DNA of 36,494 nt from Bacteriovoracaceae bacterium UBA6261 (GCA_002440825.1 DJVH01000083.1:27024-63517); one strand, 5' to 3'; counted from the stretch's first letter, positions 22,073-31,254 are shown. The notes: generated by a model from the sequence alone, not told the origin. Numbers and translations: made by a program.

Positions 22073-24691
22073 ATGAGTACAAAATTTACTGGTCAGCAAA
22101 TTCGTGAAAAATTCGCAAAATATTTTATTTCAAAAGGGCATGAGAAAATTGCTTCGAGCTCGCTCATTCCTCACAACGATAAAACCCTTCTCTTCGCCAA
22201 TGCGGGGATGAATCAGTTTAAAGATTATTTTACAGGCAAAGCTACCGCGACCAATAAAAGAGCCGTGACAATCCAAAAATGCGTGCGCGCAGGCGGAAAA
22301 CACAACGACCTTGAAAACGTAGGTCACACGGCCCGTCACCATACATTTTTTGAAATGCTTGGTAACTTTTCATTTGGCGATTATTTCAAAGAAGACGCCA
22401 TCAGATTTGCATGGGAATTTCTCACAGTTGAACTTCAGATTCCACGTGAAAAACTGTATGTGACTGTTCACTACTCTGATAACGAAGCCAGAGAACTTTG
22501 GAAAAAAATCACCGGCATGGGCGATGAAAGAATTTTCAACAAAGGTGACAAAGATAACTTCTGGGAGATGGGAGAATTCGGTCCTTGCGGTCCGTGTTCA
22601 GAAATCTTTTTTGATCACGGTGAGAAATACACTGACCACGATCTTGTTAGAAAAGATCCCAACGATCTTCTTGAAGATGAAAAACGTTATATTGAAATCT
22701 GGAACCTGGTCTTCATGCAGTTTGAAAAAACTCCTGAAGGAAAATTCCCTCTTCCAAAACCATCGATCGATACAGGTGCTGGTCTTGAGCGCGTAGCTGC
22801 TGCTCTACAAGCTTGTTACAATAACTACAACACAGATATTTTCTCACCGATCATGAGAAAGATTGAAGAAATGACCGGCAAGAAATATCTCGCCGCTGAC
22901 GGATCAGACCTGGCCCATACAGCTGCTTTCAGAGTTGTTGCAGACCATATTCGATCTTCAACAATGCTTATCACTGACGGTGTTATTCCTTCGAACGAAG
23001 GACGCGGTTACGTTCTAAGACGAATTATCCGTCGAGCAATTAAATACCTGAGCGAGCTTGGTGTGAAGGAAAATGCCTTCCATAAATTAGTTCCGGCTGT
23101 TTTCGAAGCATTGGGACAAGAGTATCCGCAAAATGCAGCAAACGCTGAGCTTGCAGTAAAACTTCTTGAGCTTGAAGAAAGAAAATTCCGTGAAACTCTT
23201 GAGCATGGGCTTAAGTTTCTTCAGGAAGCCATTTCAAAAGATGTTAAGGACAATACACTTTCAGGTGTTGCCGCTTTCAAGCTATACGACACATTCGGTT
23301 TCCCGGTAGATTTGACAGAAATGTATCTTATCGACCAGGGCTTAAAACTCGATCACGCTGGATTTGAAAAAGCGATGAAAGAGCAAAAAGAACAATCAAG
23401 AAAATCCTGGAAAGGTGCTCTCGATAATTCTGACAAACGCTTTTTCGAAATTAAAGAAAAATTCGGAGCAACGAATTTCGTAGGCTACGATCAAATGGAA
23501 GTTCAGGCAAAATTGATCGCAGTTGAGACAATCGGCGACATGAAAGGTCTGATCTTTGATACAACTTCTTTCTACGGTGAAGGCGGTGGTCAAGTCGGCG
23601 ATATCGGCGTGATTATGAGTGGTAAAAATATTATCGCTCATATTACCGACACACAAAAACCGGTTGATGGTCTTCATGTTCATTTCTCCAGCGATGCTGA
23701 TGCTCTTGAAGTAGGTCAGACTTACACATTGAAAGTTGACGCTCACACGAGAAACCTGACAATGAGAAACCATTCGGCGACTCACTTACTGCAATCTGCC
23801 CTCATCAAAGTTTTAGGCTCTCACGTAAAGCAGGCTGGCTCGCTGGTAACACCAGAGAAGCTTCGCTTTGACTTCACTCACCTTCAAGCTCTGTCAAAAG
23901 AAGAAATTGAGCAGGTTGAGCAATTAGTGAATGCTGAAATTCAAAAAGGGTCACATGTCGATGCAAGTGTCATGAGCATGGATGCCGCTCAGAAAAAAGG
24001 AGCGATGGCATTATTTGGTGAAAAATACGGCAACGAAGTGCGCGTCCTTTCTATGGGAGAATTTTCAACTGAACTTTGCGGTGGAACTCACGTTCACAAC
24101 ACCAGCGAAATTGGTCTCATTACAATACTCTCTGAAGCCTCTCTTGCAACTGGAGTGAGAAGAATTGAAGCTACAACGTCAGAAACAGCAATTAATCTTT
24201 TAAGCCACAGATCTTCACTTCTTAAAAAAGTAGAATCTTTGACAATGGATAAAGAGGATAAGGCCGTCGCAAAAGTTGAAGCCCTTATGGCTTCGCTAAA
24301 AGAAAAACAAAAAGAAATCGAAGCGCTTAAAGATAAAATTCAGGCAGCAGAATCCAAAGAACTTTTCAATAACGTTGAAAAAGTCGGCGGTCATGATGTG
24401 GCCATCATTGAAGTCCCGGCGGACAGCGATCTAAGAAAAATGTCTGATCTTTTCGTCAGCAAATTCCAGAACGGAGTTGTTGTCATGTACAACAAGAATG
24501 GAGCGGTTCTGGTCAGAGCAGCTAAAGGTGTGACCAAGGTAAACGCAGGCGAAGCCTTGAAAGAAATTCTTTCTGTGATGAATGGACGTGGCGGTGGAAA
24601 ACCCGACATGGCACAAGGTTCAGGTGAAGCGGATAAAGTTTCCTTAATTAAACCACAAGCCCAGAAAGTGCTTGCTGCAAAACTCGCATAA
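22073..24691 (+). CDS. alaS: Alanyl-tRNA synthetase
   Basis: 872 residues, full length for bacterial AlaRS. The class II catalytic core includes FFEMLGNFSFGDYFKEDAI (motif 2 region) and GAGLERVAA (motif 3). The editing domain has zinc ligands HSATH and CGGTH. A coiled-coil region (KVEALMASLKEKQKEIEALK) leads to the C-Ala domain ending GRGGGKPDMAQGSG. It charges tRNA-Ala and clears Ser and Gly mischarges. The ATG at 22073 has a good ribosome binding site; an upstream TTG in frame lies on that site. The next gene starts 6 bp after the stop, so readthrough transcription is likely. Confidence 0.98.
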   Translation: MSTKFTGQQIREKFAKYFISKGHEKIASSSLIPHNDKTLLFANAGMNQFKDYFTGKATATNKRAVTIQKCVRAGGKHNDLENVGHTARHHTFFEMLGNFSFGDYFKEDAIRFAWEFLTVELQIPREKLYVTVHYSDNEARELWKKITGMGDERIFNKGDKDNFWEMGEFGPCGPCSEIFFDHGEKYTDHDLVRKDPNDLLEDEKRYIEIWNLVFMQFEKTPEGKFPLPKPSIDTGAGLERVAAALQACYNNYNTDIFSPIMRKIEEMTGKKYLAADGSDLAHTAAFRVVADHIRSSTMLITDGVIPSNEGRGYVLRRIIRRAIKYLSELGVKENAFHKLVPAVFEALGQEYPQNAANAELAVKLLELEERKFRETLEHGLKFLQEAISKDVKDNTLSGVAAFKLYDTFGFPVDLTEMYLIDQGLKLDHAGFEKAMKEQKEQSRKSWKGALDNSDKRFFEIKEKFGATNFVGYDQMEVQAKLIAVETIGDMKGLIFDTTSFYGEGGGQVGDIGVIMSGKNIIAHITDTQKPVDGLHVHFSSDADALEVGQTYTLKVDAHTRNLTMRNHSATHLLQSALIKVLGSHVKQAGSLVTPEKLRFDFTHLQALSKEEIEQVEQLVNAEIQKGSHVDASVMSMDAAQKKGAMALFGEKYGNEVRVLSMGEFSTELCGGTHVHNTSEIGLITILSEASLATGVRRIEATTSETAINLLSHRSSLLKKVESLTMDKEDKAVAKVEALMASLKEKQKEIEALKDKIQAAESKELFNNVEKVGGHDVAIIEVPADSDLRKMSDLFVSKFQNGVVVMYNKNGAVLVRAAKGVTKVNAGEALKEILSVMNGRGGGKPDMAQGSGEADKVSLIKPQAQKVLAAKLA

Positions 24692-24697
24692 GGGATT

Positions 24698-26419
24698 ATG
24701 AAAAAAATCGTATTGATTCTCACGCTCATTTCTTTTTTCTCATTCAGTTGTACGCGCAAGCATGAAACCAGAGAAAAAAGTCTGAGCGTGGCACTGACGA
24801 GTGAAGTCTCAACTCTGGACCCGGTAAACTCTTACGACAACGTTTCGGGTTCGGTTATTTACAACGTCTATGAGCAGCTTTACGAATATCATTATCTCAA
24901 CAGGCCATATGAACTAAAACCGTTGCTGGCAGAATCAATGCCTGTGGTTGAGAATCAAGGCAAGCGTTACGTCATCAAACTTAAAAAGAAAATTCGCTAT
25001 CACGATCACAAGGCTTTCGGTGGAAAGCCACGCTTTGTTATCGCAGAGGACTTCATTACTCAAATCAAGCGCCTTTCATTCACTCCGCTGAACTCAACGG
25101 GCTGGTGGATTATTGATGGCATTGTTGAAGGGGTGAATGATTTCAAAAAAACTGTCGGCAATGATTTTACCAAGCTGAAAACGACTCCTATTAAAGGTGT
25201 TCGCGCTCCCGATGACTACACTCTTGTCATCGATCTGGTTCAACCGTCGCCTCAGTTTATCTATAAACTCGCCATGAGTTTTATTTCTCCTGTTCCGATG
25301 GAAGTCGTTGAGTATGAAAAAAACGATCTAGGAACAAAAATTGTCGGAACCGGACCTTTCTACGTTACCAAAATTGATCAGAAAGAAATTACACTCGGAA
25401 AGTTTGCCAACTACCATGAAAGTTTTTATCCCGCGGAAGGTGATCGCTATGCCAATAGTCGCGGATTGCTGAAAGACAGTGGTGAGAAAATTCCTTTTCT
25501 TGAATCTATCAATTTCAAAATCGTGAAAGACAATAAAGAACGATATGATTTGTTTTTAAAAGGCGATCTCGATTTCATTATCCTGCCCCAGGAATTTTAC
25601 TCTCAGGTTTTTGACGATGTCGGCAACCTGAAAGAAAACATCAAATCAACAGATATTCGACTGCAGACCATGCCAACCCTCACTTACTGGTGGCTGGCCT
25701 TCAATATGCGCGATCCCCTATTGGGTAAAAATCTGAACTTAAGAAAGGCCATTGCTCATGCTATCGACATGAACAAATACATCGCGCTTTTTACCAACAA
25801 CACTGGACAAAAAGCGAACTCAATTCTTCCTCCTGGAATTATGGGCTACGATCCATCGGCAACTCTTCCCTACGATTATAACCAGGCCCTCGCAAAGGAA
25901 TACTTGGCCAAGGCCGGCTATCCTGGCGGAAAAAATCTGCCAGAAATTATTTACGATACTCGTGCTGAATCTAAAATCAGCAATGATCAGGCTGATTTTT
26001 GCAAAGAACAATTAGGGCAAATTGGTATCAAGGTCAAAATCGTAAAGAATAACTTTAAGCAATATCTCGATAAATCCCGCACTGGTCACCTGCAGTTTTT
26101 TCAAGATGGATGGACACTGGATTATCCGGATGCAGAGAATATTTTTCAGCTTCTCGTTTCAAGCAATTACCCACCCGGGCCGAATGCTTCTTTTTATACA
26201 AACAAAGAAGTCAATTCAATGTACGATCGCCTAAGCAAACTTCCTGACGGTGAAGAGAAGAGAAATCTCATCATGAAAATGGAGAAGATTGTGAACGAAG
26301 ATCTTCCATGGGTCATGCAGTACTATTCACGAAATTTCATTCTGTATCATGATTATGTAAAGAACTATCGTCCGTCCGATTTGATTTGGTCTTATCCAAA
26401 ATATCTTCGCGTAAAATAA
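24698..26419 (+). CDS. Peptide/oligopeptide ABC-type substrate-binding lipoprotein
   Basis: 573 residues. Signal peptide with a lipobox-like end SFSC (Cys18), so probably a lipoprotein in the periplasm. The SBP family 5 (OppA/DppA) signature is clear: LTSEVSTLDPVNSYDNVSG, then LKKKIRYHDHKAF, NLRKAIAHAIDMNKYI and DGWTLDYPDAENIFQLL. Such proteins bind peptides or other solutes and deliver them to an ABC permease. No permease or ATPase genes are next to it, so it is an orphan here. The start has an AAGGGA Shine-Dalgarno. Confidence 0.93.
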   Translation: MKKIVLILTLISFFSFSCTRKHETREKSLSVALTSEVSTLDPVNSYDNVSGSVIYNVYEQLYEYHYLNRPYELKPLLAESMPVVENQGKRYVIKLKKKIRYHDHKAFGGKPRFVIAEDFITQIKRLSFTPLNSTGWWIIDGIVEGVNDFKKTVGNDFTKLKTTPIKGVRAPDDYTLVIDLVQPSPQFIYKLAMSFISPVPMEVVEYEKNDLGTKIVGTGPFYVTKIDQKEITLGKFANYHESFYPAEGDRYANSRGLLKDSGEKIPFLESINFKIVKDNKERYDLFLKGDLDFIILPQEFYSQVFDDVGNLKENIKSTDIRLQTMPTLTYWWLAFNMRDPLLGKNLNLRKAIAHAIDMNKYIALFTNNTGQKANSILPPGIMGYDPSATLPYDYNQALAKEYLAKAGYPGGKNLPEIIYDTRAESKISNDQADFCKEQLGQIGIKVKIVKNNFKQYLDKSRTGHLQFFQDGWTLDYPDAENIFQLLVSSNYPPGPNASFYTNKEVNSMYDRLSKLPDGEEKRNLIMKMEKIVNEDLPWVMQYYSRNFILYHDYVKNYRPSDLIWSYPKYLRVK

Positions 26420-26424
26420 TTATT

Positions 26425-26457
26425 AAAGCAGAGAGTTTAAAAACCACTTTCTGCTTT
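26425..26457 (+). terminator. Hairpin terminator after the binding-protein gene
   Basis: AAAGCAGA (26425-26432) pairs with TCTGCTTT (26450-26457), extendable by two weaker pairs, with an A/T-rich loop. Only a short TTT follows, so termination may be partial. Confidence 0.55.
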
Positions 26458-26562
26458 ATATCAGCTAATCACAATCATTTTTAAAACTAATCCTCAAAAT
26501 GTTCAGATTTCCTTCTGAAGTTCATCATCAACTTAACATTAATCGAATCTAAGGAGATTTAA

Positions 26563-27183
26563 ATGAAGAAGTTGATGACTTTTGCAGTTGCTGCACTTAT
26601 CTCAGCAAGTGCCTTTGCAGATGGACAAGTATTTTATCGCTATGGTTTTTCTTCTCTTAATACAGACAGAGGCGGACAAATTTTTACCGACACGGCAGGA
26701 ACAGCTGGAAAGAATGATGATAAAAGCGGACACGGACTTGGAGCAGGTCTTGATCTAAGCCTTATGCAATGTCCACTTTTTGCACAAAACTCTGTTGCAG
26801 GAGAAATTTTTGTTGATTACAACCGCTTTTCTAAAAAAGGCGTACAAAACGCAATCGGTACTGTTGCTGGTGTTCAGCCAACGAAAGCAACAATTTCAGT
26901 TTCTGAACTAGCAGTTGTTGTTGCTCCAAAATATCGCTTTGGCGGTTTAGGAAAATTCAGACCATGGATTGTTCCTATCGGTCTTGCGTTCCTAGTAAAC
27001 AGCCCTCCATCAAACACAACTTCATATCTTGATGTTGGATATCACGCCGGAATTGGCGCAGAATATGAAATCGTTAAGCAACTTTCAGTTGGCGTAGACT
27101 ATCGTTACACTGTGGGCTCAGGTGATCCTGGATTAAAAGTTAAATACGGAAGTCTTGGTACATACTTAGCGATTAATTTTTAA
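26563..27183 (+). CDS. Outer-membrane beta-barrel protein
   Basis: 206 residues. Signal peptide 1-19 (ending SASAFA). The mature protein shows alternating amphipathic strands (GLGAGLDLSLMQC, AGEIFVDYNRF, ELAVVVAPKYRF, GIGAEYEIVKQLSVGVDYRYTVG) and ends in LGTYLAINF, with the terminal Phe typical of BAM-inserted barrels. It fits an OmpA/OmpW-like eight-strand barrel with unknown ligand. It has its own AAGGAG Shine-Dalgarno and is flanked by terminators on both sides, so it is probably monocistronic and may be highly expressed. Confidence 0.88.
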   Translation: MKKLMTFAVAALISASAFADGQVFYRYGFSSLNTDRGGQIFTDTAGTAGKNDDKSGHGLGAGLDLSLMQCPLFAQNSVAGEIFVDYNRFSKKGVQNAIGTVAGVQPTKATISVSELAVVVAPKYRFGGLGKFRPWIVPIGLAFLVNSPPSNTTSYLDVGYHAGIGAEYEIVKQLSVGVDYRYTVGSGDPGLKVKYGSLGTYLAINF

Positions 27184-27204
27184 TTAGCTAGCAAAACCAA
27201 AATA

Positions 27205-27235
27205 AAAAAAAGGCAGATGATTCTGCCTTTTTTTT
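27205..27235 (+). terminator. Intrinsic terminator of the barrel-protein gene
   Basis: AGGCAGA (27211-27217), loop TGAT, TCTGCCT (27222-27228) and eight Ts. A-tracts on the left arm pair with the T-tract and could also allow reverse-direction termination. Confidence 0.93.
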
Positions 27236-27290
27236 ATTCAACAGAAATCCTGAGCTACAATTTTGTTTAGATCAATTTTATGGAGCTTGT

Positions 27291-28310
27291 ATGGCAAATT
27301 TTAAATCCCTTACCCTCTTCCTGATTTTTCTTCTTTGTCTTCCCGCTCTTTCATCTGCACAGGAAAAAAAATATAAAATTAAATGGAGTGTGGCACACGG
27401 TCCTTATAAATTAGTTCAAAAAGCGACTGAACAATTTATTCAGAATGTTCAAAAAAGATCTAATGGTCATGTTGAAATTGAAATTCAAAATCATGATGAT
27501 TCACCTTACTATGCTCACCAGAATCGCAACAAAGAGGCTTTGAAAAAACTTATCACCGGTAAAATTCAAATGGCCCAAATCTACACTTCTAATCTGGCCA
27601 GTTACTATCCTGAAATGGATATTCTTCACCTTCCTTTCCTTTTTAAAAACGATGAGCATGTTTTCAAAGTGCTTGATGGTGAAATTGGACAAGAATTGAC
27701 TCGTGGACTTTTACAAAGTTCGGGCAACATAAGAAATCTAGCCTACACCTATTGTGGCGGCTTCTATATTATCGCTACGAAAAATACTGAAATAAATACG
27801 GTGGAAGACTTTTCTAAACTGACGTTAATTTATCCAGCTTCAAGAGTAACGAAAGAAGCCTACAATGCTTTAAAGATTAAAACTTACGCTTCTATTTTCA
27901 GCGAGTCCTTAAAAAAAATTCACTCTAAATCAGTGAATGGTTTCGAATCAACTTATCCACGTCTGGCCAATTCAGGTGAACTGGGCACTGTAAAAGTCGC
28001 CAACATGACCGGCCTGAATGTACTTATGAGTGGAATTATTATTAATGATGAGTTCTACCAGTCACTTCCTGCCGAATATCAAAAAATCATTTCAGAAGAA
28101 GCCGCCAAGGCGGCAATCGTGGAAAGAGCGGAATCGATCCGAATAAGCAATCAGATTAAATCAATGGCGGACAAACTTCAGTTTAAAGTTATTCAACTTC
28201 CTCAAGCTGAAATTGAACGAGCTCAAAAAATGGTAGAGCCGGTTTATACAAAATATGCTCCTTTTTTTGGTGAAGAAAAGATCAAAAAGATTCAGGATGC
28301 TGCAAGATAA
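27291..28310 (+). CDS. TRAP-transporter DctP-type solute-binding protein
   Basis: 339 residues with a signal peptide (about 1-23, ending LSSAQ). The DctP fold is shown by WSVAHGPYKLVQKATEQFIQ, ALKKLITGKIQMAQIYTSNL, DILHLPFLFKNDEHVFKVLD and VNGFESTYP. In most DctP proteins an Arg after the kiR strand binds the substrate carboxylate; the aligned stretch here reads LTLIYPAS, with Tyr181 in that place. No DctQ or DctM gene is near. Its stop overlaps the next ATG as TAATG, so it is coupled to the Cys-rich protein and may act with it rather than with a transporter. Confidence 0.9.
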   Translation: MANFKSLTLFLIFLLCLPALSSAQEKKYKIKWSVAHGPYKLVQKATEQFIQNVQKRSNGHVEIEIQNHDDSPYYAHQNRNKEALKKLITGKIQMAQIYTSNLASYYPEMDILHLPFLFKNDEHVFKVLDGEIGQELTRGLLQSSGNIRNLAYTYCGGFYIIATKNTEINTVEDFSKLTLIYPASRVTKEAYNALKIKTYASIFSESLKKIHSKSVNGFESTYPRLANSGELGTVKVANMTGLNVLMSGIIINDEFYQSLPAEYQKIISEEAAKAAIVERAESIRISNQIKSMADKLQFKVIQLPQAEIERAQKMVEPVYTKYAPFFGEEKIKKIQDAAR

Positions 28311-29254
28311 TGGTTAATCATTTAATTCTATTCGCCATGCTCTTGAGTCCTGCCGCAAAGGCTGAACTCATTGAGATAGAGGGCTATGGCAATCAAAAAG
28401 AGGCAGAGGCTTCTCTCGCTAAAACATTCCAGCAATCTTTAAAAAAAGAGAACGTTAAAAATTTTTTGAACAACACAAAAAATGGAAAACTTAAAGTTCT
28501 TTTGGGGTCTTTAATTTTTTCTGAAACAAAAGATCTCCAGAAAGGCATGGATGTCTGTGGTGAAGAAAGAAATCATCGTCAGTGTTGGTACGGAGTGATG
28601 AGTGCATTTGCGGCTAAAAAGGCAGGATCTGATCAAGAGAAATTTTTGACCGAACTTTTTCAATTGAACTGCTTCAAAGAACAGAATTCGCTCCTGCCTA
28701 TTTGCAGTCATAGTGCAGGTCATGCTTTTTTTGAATACACTAAAGGTGCTATTCCAGTTGCACTCAAGTTATGTTCAGATCGACGAATTCCTCAAACAGC
28801 TATTTCCTTTTGCGAATCGGGTGTGTTCAACCGATATTTTCTTCAACATCGTTCTGTTGTGGTTAAAGATAATAAGATAGATCTCACTCCTTGCTCACCA
28901 GATAAGACTTTGAGTCTCTGTCTGAAGTACAAGTTCATTGCTGCGAAAGAAGAAGACAAGAATTTAGAAAACAACTATGGTCGCTATTGTCACGATCTCA
29001 ATCGTTACGCCAATGAATGCTTTTCCGCCATTGGCGGATCTATAGAAGCCGAGCAATTGAAAAATAAAAATAAGAAAATTTCAGATTTGTGTGCTCAGGG
29101 CAATACGAATGAGCGATGGTCTTGCTACCGCACTGTCTTTAAAACTTTTTTATATGAAATCGGAACAAAAGAAGAAGCGGCCCTAAACTGTTCTTCTCTC
29201 TATGACAAAAGTCTTCAAAAGAAGTGCCTGAGCTTCATCAACAAAACAATTTAG
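28310..29254 (+). CDS. Exported 14-cysteine protein, function unknown
   Basis: 314 residues with a signal peptide (ending SPAAKAE). Fourteen cysteines are spread through the mature part, suggesting up to seven disulfides; motifs include RQCWYGVMSAF, CSHSAGHAFFEY, FCESGVFNRYF and RYCHDLNRYANECF. The repeating C...C..G pattern looks like helical Cys-paired repeats. The His residues in CSHSAGH are conserved-looking, so metal or haem binding is possible but unproven. It is translationally coupled (TAATG) to the DctP-type protein. It ends 1 bp from the convergent deiodinase-like gene. Confidence 0.78.
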   Translation: MVNHLILFAMLLSPAAKAELIEIEGYGNQKEAEASLAKTFQQSLKKENVKNFLNNTKNGKLKVLLGSLIFSETKDLQKGMDVCGEERNHRQCWYGVMSAFAAKKAGSDQEKFLTELFQLNCFKEQNSLLPICSHSAGHAFFEYTKGAIPVALKLCSDRRIPQTAISFCESGVFNRYFLQHRSVVVKDNKIDLTPCSPDKTLSLCLKYKFIAAKEEDKNLENNYGRYCHDLNRYANECFSAIGGSIEAEQLKNKNKKISDLCAQGNTNERWSCYRTVFKTFLYEIGTKEEAALNCSSLYDKSLQKKCLSFINKTI

Positions 29255-29255
29255 C

Positions 29256-30032
29256 CTATTTCGGTGGTATTGAACTCATTGCTTTGTGAGTTTTATTTTC
29301 GATTGTTCTGGCAAGAATAACTTCGTACCAGAATTGCAACTCCGGACTTCGTTCATTTTTCTTCAAAGTATTGGCCTTCTCCACATAGGAAACATTCTTT
29401 CCAAGTTTATTTTTTGCAAGCAGGTTTTTAACAGCGTCTTCAACCTGTTCAGGCACACTCATTTTTCCTCTGTAGGCAACGATGCGGTCTTTTCCGATGA
29501 CAATTGAAGAATTGGGATAATTCCCCAGGGCCTGGTGAGCTGTTCCCTTCAGGTCATCCACAATAATCGGAATTTCAATTTTATCAAACTCGATCATTTT
29601 TTTAGCATGCTCAATTTTGGTCTTCATTGAATGATGCTCTGGAAAATTGCGGCCCGGGTGATTCTCACGTATGTACAGAACATAAAAATTTGCGTCTTTT
29701 TTATATTTGCGATACAGCTGGGTCATTTTATTTTCTTTGGACAAGAATGAAGGACAAGTCACGTTTCCATATTCCAGAACAACGATTTTATCGCCTTTAA
29801 AAAGATCGGCTGATTTTACTTCTTTTTCAGTAAGAGGATCTACAAAAGTGAAGTCCGGAAAATAACGATTTTCTGAAAAATTGATCCCTCCTCCGTACCA
29901 GGCTGTATCGTCAGCGTCGTAGGCAGTATAATTATATTTTTCAGCTTCCATGACGGCATACTTGCTCACTGATTCAGAGGCTCCTGCAATCAGAGCTGAA
30001 CATAGAAAACTAATTGTTAAAAAAAGCTTCAT
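29256..30032 (-). CDS. Exported deiodinase-like thioredoxin-fold protein
   Basis: 258 residues with a signal peptide (about 1-18). The motif VLEYGNVTCPSFLSKENKM (Cys93) followed by FYVLYIRENHPGR (His125) matches the iodothyronine deiodinase pattern GS..UPPF...YI.EAHP, with Cys in place of selenocysteine. The Thr-Cys-Pro is a one-cysteine peroxiredoxin-like centre. The rest has the thioredoxin-fold cis-Pro region (NYPNSSIVIGKDRIVAYRG). It probably acts in periplasmic thiol redox chemistry or dehalogenation; animals use the family for thyroid hormone. No partner reductase is adjacent. Confidence 0.75.
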   Translation of the reverse strand: MKLFLTISFLCSALIAGASESVSKYAVMEAEKYNYTAYDADDTAWYGGGINFSENRYFPDFTFVDPLTEKEVKSADLFKGDKIVVLEYGNVTCPSFLSKENKMTQLYRKYKKDANFYVLYIRENHPGRNFPEHHSMKTKIEHAKKMIEFDKIEIPIIVDDLKGTAHQALGNYPNSSIVIGKDRIVAYRGKMSVPEQVEDAVKNLLAKNKLGKNVSYVEKANTLKKNERSPELQFWYEVILARTIENKTHKAMSSIPPK

Positions 30033-30255
30033 GGATCCCCACTAAATAATTTATGCTTTAAGTCTACACTTAAAGAATGAATCTTCAACCAGCTTTCCAA
30101 CGTAGAACCTCAGACTGATATTGTCCGGAATCGAATAGGCAGGAAAAAATTTCCTTATGTCCACAGAGCAGTTCCTAATCTCATGACTCATAAAAAAACA
30201 GCCGATCTGATACATAAGATTCAAAGACTGCACTTTGAATAGCCTGCGAGTTTTT

Positions 30256-30660
30256 ATGAAAAAATATTTTGAATTACCTGTATTGTTTATGGTGACACTG
30301 GCCTTTACTGCTTCGATGGCAATTGCGAAGGACTATGTCATTTACAGCATTTCACAGGACATCCCAATGGGTAATGAAAAAGAAGTCTTGAGAAAAAACT
30401 TCTACATCGACATGGGTAAAAACCAGGGTGTTTCAAAAGGTTCCGTACTGGACGTTTATCGCGTAGTTTCTGTTCTGGATCCTTATGAAAGCAAGAAAAG
30501 ATTTAATCACAAAATTAAAATCGGCGAAGTTAAAATTCTTCATTCAGAAGACGCTTCTTCTATCGGTGTTTTAAACAAACTTGAAAATGAAGAAGAAACT
30601 CCGGTTTTTGAAATTGGCAAATTGATGATCGGTGATGTCGTCAGCGCACACGTTAAATAA
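30256..30660 (+). CDS. Exported protein with FlgT/MreC-like beta domain
   Basis: 134 residues from the ATG at 30256; a TTG 21 bp earlier is less likely. Signal peptide MKKYFELPVLFMVTLAFTAS to about residue 25. The mature part, with DMGKNQGVSKGSVLDVYRV, KIGEVKILHSEDASSIG and KLMIGDVVSA, follows the pattern 'D.G...GV..G..v.v.r...igev.v' seen in FlgT C-terminal and MreC-like beta barrels. It may be an envelope or flagellum-associated protein; no flagellar neighbours support the latter. The stop overlaps the convergent gene by 8 bp. Confidence 0.7.
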   Translation: MKKYFELPVLFMVTLAFTASMAIAKDYVIYSISQDIPMGNEKEVLRKNFYIDMGKNQGVSKGSVLDVYRVVSVLDPYESKKRFNHKIKIGEVKILHSEDASSIGVLNKLENEEETPVFEIGKLMIGDVVSAHVK

Positions 30661-30907
30661 CTTTTTCAGATAAAGAATGGAGAGCGGCTCTTCTTTCCTT
30701 AAGCAGGGCCGTCATCTTAGATACAGCATTCATAGCCTTCTCAAGTCTTTCAACCTCTTTCTCATCTAATTTCTCACCAGCTTGCGCTGCTCTTTGAACA
30801 AATGAGAGCATTCCATGAGCAACAACGATATGATTCGCAAGATCATGGAGAAACTTTCTTTCATTCATGGCCATTTCTTCAACTGATACTTGCGGCTTTT
30901 CTGTCAT
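30653..30907 (-). CDS. Orphan histidine-phosphotransfer (DHp-like) protein
   Basis: 84 residues from the ATG at 30907, which has an AAGGAG Shine-Dalgarno 6 nt upstream; a GTG two codons earlier overlaps it. The sequence NERKFLHDLANHIVVAHGML carries an H-box of the HDL.N type (His21), and a second long helix follows (KEVERLEKAMNAVSKMTALL). This is the two-helix hairpin of histidine-kinase dimerisation domains, but there is no ATPase domain, as in Spo0B-like phosphotransferases. It may relay phosphate or act as a kinase-dimer partner. Confidence 0.72.
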   Translation of the reverse strand: MTEKPQVSVEEMAMNERKFLHDLANHIVVAHGMLSFVQRAAQAGEKLDEKEVERLEKAMNAVSKMTALLKERRAALHSLSEKVI

Positions 30908-30947
30908 AAGCACTCCTTATGACATAGATTTTAACATGATAAAAAAA

Positions 30948-31199
30948 TTAGATTATTTTTTTATGGGAGATCAAATCTACCTCTAAAATTTCATTATTGA
31001 CTCGCCTTTTGCGCACCCAGAGTAAATAATCATCTCCTTTGGTCAGGTTTTCATTGCCCGACTGAGGATATATTCGTATCTCTTTAATTCTCTCGCCGAG
31101 ATAATGTCCTCTGAAATGAAAACGATAAAAACAACACTCGCCTTTGACACTCTTTCTCTTGGAAACACACCTGCTGATAATTAAAATCAAATCCTGCAT
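30948..31199 (-). CDS. Small protein, function unknown
   Basis: 83 residues from the ATG at 31199, chosen for its GTGGAG Shine-Dalgarno 7 nt upstream; a longer open frame upstream overlaps the divergent acyl-CoA synthetase start and has no signal. The sequence is basic at the start (CVSKRKSVKGECCFYRFHFRG) and ends in alternating strands (DYLLWVRKRRVNNEILEVDL), which suggests a small beta domain. Not recognised. It lies 40 bp upstream of the phosphotransfer-like gene on the same strand. Confidence 0.6.
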   Translation of the reverse strand: MQDLILIISRCVSKRKSVKGECCFYRFHFRGHYLGERIKEIRIYPQSGNENLTKGDDYLLWVRKRRVNNEILEVDLISHKKII

Positions 31200-31254
31200 A
31201 AAACACTCCACTAAAGCGTTCAAATGCAAGAAAACGCGAAAGTTTAAAATCCAA

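Noticed and set aside
30051..30191. Minus-strand ORF of about 46-60 residues between the deiodinase-like gene and the FlgT/MreC-like gene
   Set aside because: No Shine-Dalgarno, no recognisable domain; a faint PilZ-like look was too weak to call.
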